Source: Clostridium sp. (lineage in GTDB: Bacteria; Bacillota; Clostridia; Clostridiales; Clostridiaceae). From it: 9,232 nt of DNA. The DNA lies in contig DPOH01000046.1 of the NCBI GenBank assembly GCA_003539755.1, positions 1-9,232 of the forward strand, in the 5' to 3' direction. The notes beneath the pieces are model-generated. The model did not search any database and had not been told where the DNA came from. It was given only the letters and a program-made list of their open reading frames with translations. The position numbers and the translations under genes were made by a program. Every line of letters begins with the position of its first letter. The stretch's first letter is position 1. This document shows, piece by piece, positions 6,933-9,232 of this stretch.

Positions 6933-7418
6933 TTATTGTACTATCATATTCTTAAATCTTATATCATTAATTTTTCCTTTTTGAAGTTCTTTATTAATTG
7001 CACCCATTAATTCTTCTTTTATTTTTTCTTTATTATTAATATTATTTATGTACTCTGCTTTTTGCCCTTTAAAATAAAATATAATCGCATCTCTAATAAC
7101 TACAGAATTATTTGCAAGTTCATCTGGTAATTTTTTATCATCCTTATCATATCCTAAAGAAATTTCTCCTTTAAAATATCTTTTCCCCCCCTCATCTGCA
7201 AGATTAACAGTAAATTCTTCTAAATCAATATATGTTTGTTCCTTAATTACTGGCTGGGCAGATACATTCTTATTTGTCTTCATAAACAAATACACTCCTC
7301 CAAAGCTTGCTGCTCCTAAAACTATAAGACCTAAAATAAATAAGACTATCATTAATCCCTTACCACTTTTTTCTGTATTACCTTCTTTATCCTTTGTTTT
7401 ATCTTTATTCTTAGCCAT
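6933..7418 (-). CDS. fliL: FliL, stator-associated basal body protein
   Basis: FliL is a single-pass membrane protein that forms a ring around the MotAB stator and supports its recruitment and activity. From the ATG used here it has 161 residues. The Lys-rich cytoplasmic tail (1-20) is followed by a membrane segment (about 22-46) and an extracellular domain with the family pattern Y-I-D-L-E-E-F-T-V-N-L near 62-72. A GTG at 7427 would overlap the motB stop and add M-R-V. However, the ribosome binding site GAGGAG (7432-7427) would touch it directly, whereas it lies 8 nt from the ATG, so the shorter form is preferred. The gene starts 5 nt after motB and ends 9 nt before fliO. Confidence 0.93.
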   Translation of the reverse strand: MAKNKDKTKDKEGNTEKSGKGLMIVLFILGLIVLGAASFGGVYLFMKTNKNVSAQPVIKEQTYIDLEEFTVNLADEGGKRYFKGEISLGYDKDDKKLPDELANNSVVIRDAIIFYFKGQKAEYINNINNKEKIKEELMGAINKELQKGKINDIRFKNMIVQ

Positions 7419-7423
7419 TACCC

Positions 7424-8155
7424 TCACTCCTCATTATTCTCAATCAAAATATTTACCCTTCTATTTTGTGCTTTATTTTCCTCAGTACTATTATCTACTT
7501 TTGGCTTGTACTCTCCATATCCTGCAGCTCTAAATCTTTTTGGATCTTGATGTTTTACCTCTGTAAAATATCTTAACACATTTGTAGCCCTCATTGAAGA
7601 TAAATCCCAATTATCTTTATATTTTTCATTATGTATAGGCACATTATCTGTATGTCCCTCAATAACAATTGAATTTGGAATAGTCGATATTATTGTATTA
7701 ATTTTATCTAATATTTCATTACTGTCTGCCTTTAAATCTGCCTGACCAGATTCAAATAATATACTATCCTTTAATTGTAACACCACACCTTTATCATTTT
7801 CAGCTAAATCTATTATATTCTCTAACTTATTCTCTTCTATAAATTTCTTTACATTTTGGTACATCGCCTCAATTTCTGCACTTTCACCTTGATCAATACC
7901 ATTGTCAACTTTTGATTCTCCACCAATTATAGGCTGACTCCCTTGATACATATCATATTGTAAAATACTATCAGCTGCTTTTCCACTTAATACAGAAAAC
8001 GCCTGTGAAATAGCCTGTACTTTCGCTTCATCAACACTAGACATGGAATATAATAAAACAAATAATGTCATAAGTAATGTTACCATATCAGAATATGTAC
8101 CTAACCATTCATTTCCTGTTGGACCGCCGCCTTCTTCCTTCTTTTTCCTAGCCAT
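7424..8155 (-). CDS. motB: MotB, stator subunit anchoring the motor to peptidoglycan
   Basis: MotB forms the plug, ion-binding helix and cell-wall anchor of the flagellar stator. The 243-residue protein has a basic N-terminus and one membrane helix (about 21-40) carrying the essential ion-binding aspartate D23 in Y-S-D-M-V-T-L-L-M-T-L-F-V. A linker follows, then an OmpA-like peptidoglycan-binding domain (about 125-240) with E-G-H-T-D-N at 166-171, N-W-D-L-S-S-M-R-A at 182-190 and N-R-R-V at 231-234. All expected key residues are present, so it should be functional. The coupling ion (proton or sodium) cannot be assigned safely from sequence alone. It lies 3 nt after motA; an AAGGAG site inside the end of motA is 9 nt from the ATG, indicating coupled, balanced expression. 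Confidence 0.96.
   Translation of the reverse strand: MARKKKEEGGGPTGNEWLGTYSDMVTLLMTLFVLLYSMSSVDEAKVQAISQAFSVLSGKAADSILQYDMYQGSQPIIGGESKVDNGIDQGESAEIEAMYQNVKKFIEENKLENIIDLAENDKGVVLQLKDSILFESGQADLKADSNEILDKINTIISTIPNSIVIEGHTDNVPIHNEKYKDNWDLSSMRATNVLRYFTEVKHQDPKRFRAAGYGEYKPKVDNSTEENKAQNRRVNILIENNEE
7427..7432 (-). promoter_or_regulatory. Ribosome binding site of fliL that decides its start
   Basis: The minus strand reads GAGGAG within the last codons of motB. It is 8 nt from the ATG at 7418 but directly touches the alternative GTG at 7427, so the ATG is favoured. Confidence 0.7.
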
Positions 8156-8158
8156 ATA

Positions 8159-8959
8159 TTATGCTGCTCCTTCACTTCCATTAGGATTATTTTCATTAAA
8201 TGTTTTTCTTTCTTCTGGTGATAAATAACATATAAGCTTTTGCTCTACAACTCTAGGATTTAATCCTGCTTGAATAGCTAAAACCCCTTCAACAATCATT
8301 TCTTTTATTGCAACTTCTCCTTTACTTTTAGCAATTAAATTTTGTGAAATTGGTGACCCAAATAAATTTGCAATAAGTGATCCATAATATGTAGTTATAA
8401 GTGCTTTTCCCATACCTACAGCTATTGTTGTTGCATCCGATAAATTTGCAAGCATCTGTATTAACCCTATTAGCGTCCCAAGCATCCCCATACTTGGACC
8501 ATATACTCCAATCATAGCAAACATATTAGCATTTTCAGCATGTCTTGTTTCCATTCCAGCTATATCTGATTCTAATATTTCTTTAATTGATTCAGGCTCA
8601 GTACCATCAACAACCATTTGAAGTCCCTTTTTTAGAAATTGATCTTCTAAATTATTTATTGTATCTTCCAATGATAATAAGCCTTCTTTTCTTGCCTTAG
8701 TAGACAAATCTGCAAATTGAGTTACAATTGACAATTTAGAACTAGTATCCTCTTTTATAGCTTGCCCTAATAATTTTCCAAAATTCTTCAATACATGTGG
8801 TGGAGTTATTATCATTGTAACCGCTATAACTCCACCTAAAGTAATTGCTACAGATGGTATATCTAAAAATAACCCTAATGTTGGTATTCCCATTCCATAG
8901 AACATCATTCCAATTCCCAGGGCAAATCCCACAATAGTCAATACCTGTGTTTTTTTCAT
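8159..8959 (-). CDS. motA: MotA, stator ion-channel subunit generating torque
   Basis: MotA is the four-helix stator subunit that, with MotB, turns ion flow into rotation by acting on the switch protein FliG. The 266-residue protein has membrane segments at about 5-25, 34-52, 146-171 and 178-202, with a large cytoplasmic loop between the second and third. That loop carries R90 and E98, the charged pair known from E. coli MotA to contact FliG, at the same residue numbers. The channel prolines appear as P155 in Y-G-P-S-M-G-M-L-G-T-L and P203 in F-G-S-P-I-S. The ATG is preceded by AGGAGG at 8-nt spacing, and flbD ends 12 nt upstream. A run of seven A residues follows the start ATG. Confidence 0.96.
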   Translation of the reverse strand: MKKTQVLTIVGFALGIGMMFYGMGIPTLGLFLDIPSVAITLGGVIAVTMIITPPHVLKNFGKLLGQAIKEDTSSKLSIVTQFADLSTKARKEGLLSLEDTINNLEDQFLKKGLQMVVDGTEPESIKEILESDIAGMETRHAENANMFAMIGVYGPSMGMLGTLIGLIQMLANLSDATTIAVGMGKALITTYYGSLIANLFGSPISQNLIAKSKGEVAIKEMIVEGVLAIQAGLNPRVVEQKLICYLSPEERKTFNENNPNGSEGAA

Positions 8960-8971
8960 TATTAATTCCTC

Positions 8972-9163
8972 CTATATAACCTCTCTATACATTTTTCTTT
9001 TGAAATCTATTATCTTATTCTTAATTTCCTCAATGCTTTCAAGCACCAGATATTTCTTACCATTACTCAAAGTAATGACAGTTTCAGGCACAGATTCTAT
9101 TTTTTCAATATGATCTTCATTAAGGGTAAATTTCATATTATTCATAGCTGTTAAATCTATCAT
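8972..9163 (-). CDS. flbD: FlbD/SwrD family flagellar motor-power protein
   Basis: This 63-residue protein belongs to the small FlbD family (SwrD in Bacillus subtilis, where it raises motor torque and is needed for swarming). The family pattern is clear: an N-terminal M-I-D-L-T, N-E-D-H-I-E-K-I-E at about 15-23, then V-I-T-L-S-N-G-K-K-Y-L-V at 29-40 and a helical charged C-terminus. It is not related to the Caulobacter transcription regulator also called FlbD. It has no signal peptide or membrane segment. The ATG is 6 nt past a GGAGG within the end of the preceding frame and overlaps that frame's TGA as ATGA. Its position just before motAB fits a role linked to the stator. Confidence 0.92.
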   Translation of the reverse strand: MIDLTAMNNMKFTLNEDHIEKIESVPETVITLSNGKKYLVLESIEEIKNKIIDFKRKMYREVI

Positions 9164-9232
9164 GCTCCCCCTCCATTCTTAATATTAATAATGAACCTTC
9201 TATCCCCTATTATACCTTGTACATTAATATGT
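9160..9232 (-). CDS. C-terminal end of an unidentified upstream gene
   Basis: One minus-strand frame is open from the window edge for 23 codons, ending in R-R-F-I-I-N-I-K-N-G-G-G-A and a TGA (9162-9160) that overlaps the flbD ATG as ATGA. The other two minus frames hit stops early. The overlap matches the coupling style of the rest of the operon, which supports a real gene end. The residues do not look like the C-terminus of FlgE, the hook protein often found upstream of flbD, and I do not recognise the family. A chance open frame of this length is possible in A+T-rich DNA. Confidence 0.5.
   Translation of the reverse strand, partial: HINVQGIIGDRRFIINIKNGGGA

Noticed and set aside
8043..8228. 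Plus-strand 61-codon frame across the motA/motB junction
   Set aside because: It is antisense to conserved coding sequence of both stator genes with no independent support.
9204..9214. TATAAT on the minus strand upstream of flbD as a promoter -10
   Set aside because: The matching -35 would fall mostly outside the window, the site lies within a probable coding end, and the operon context favours read-through.

Overview
The window looks like a piece of a Clostridium-type (low-GC, Gram-positive) chromosome. It is strongly A+T-rich, start codons are preceded by AAGGAGG-like ribosome binding sites, and both the gene order and the natural FliR-FlhB fusion match the late part of clostridial flagellar clusters. 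All ten complete genes, and a partial gene at each edge, lie on the minus strand, so the transcription order runs from the right edge to the left.

From right to left: the 3' end of an unidentified gene (9160-9232); flbD/swrD (9163-8972); the stator genes motA (8959-8159) and motB (8155-7424); fliL (7418-6933); the export-gate genes fliO (6923-6522), fliP (6535-5750) and fliQ (5743-5474); a bifunctional fliR-flhB fusion (5459-3615); a noncoding gap of about 180 bp; flhA (3432-1369); flhF (1369-17); and the first codons of a probable flhG (20-1). Apart from the gap before flhA, genes are separated by 14 nt or less or overlap, with ATGA- and TAATG-type junctions. This points to one polycistronic, translationally coupled unit.

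FliP, FliQ and FliR form the membrane export gate, with FliO as the assembly factor. FlhB switches substrate specificity by self-cleavage at NPTH, and FlhA is the large export platform. MotA and MotB form the torque-generating stator, which FliL supports and which FlbD/SwrD is thought to tune. FlhF and FlhG set flagellar number and position.

No mobile element, CRISPR array, tRNA, rRNA or clear intrinsic terminator was seen. I found no convincing new system. The points worth a second look are the FliR-FlhB fusion and its lack of an internal FlhB start, the extremely A+T-rich gap before flhA, an unusual G5 loop in FlhF, the unrecognised C-terminus overlapping flbD, and start codons that the ribosome binding sites place differently from the longest open frames.
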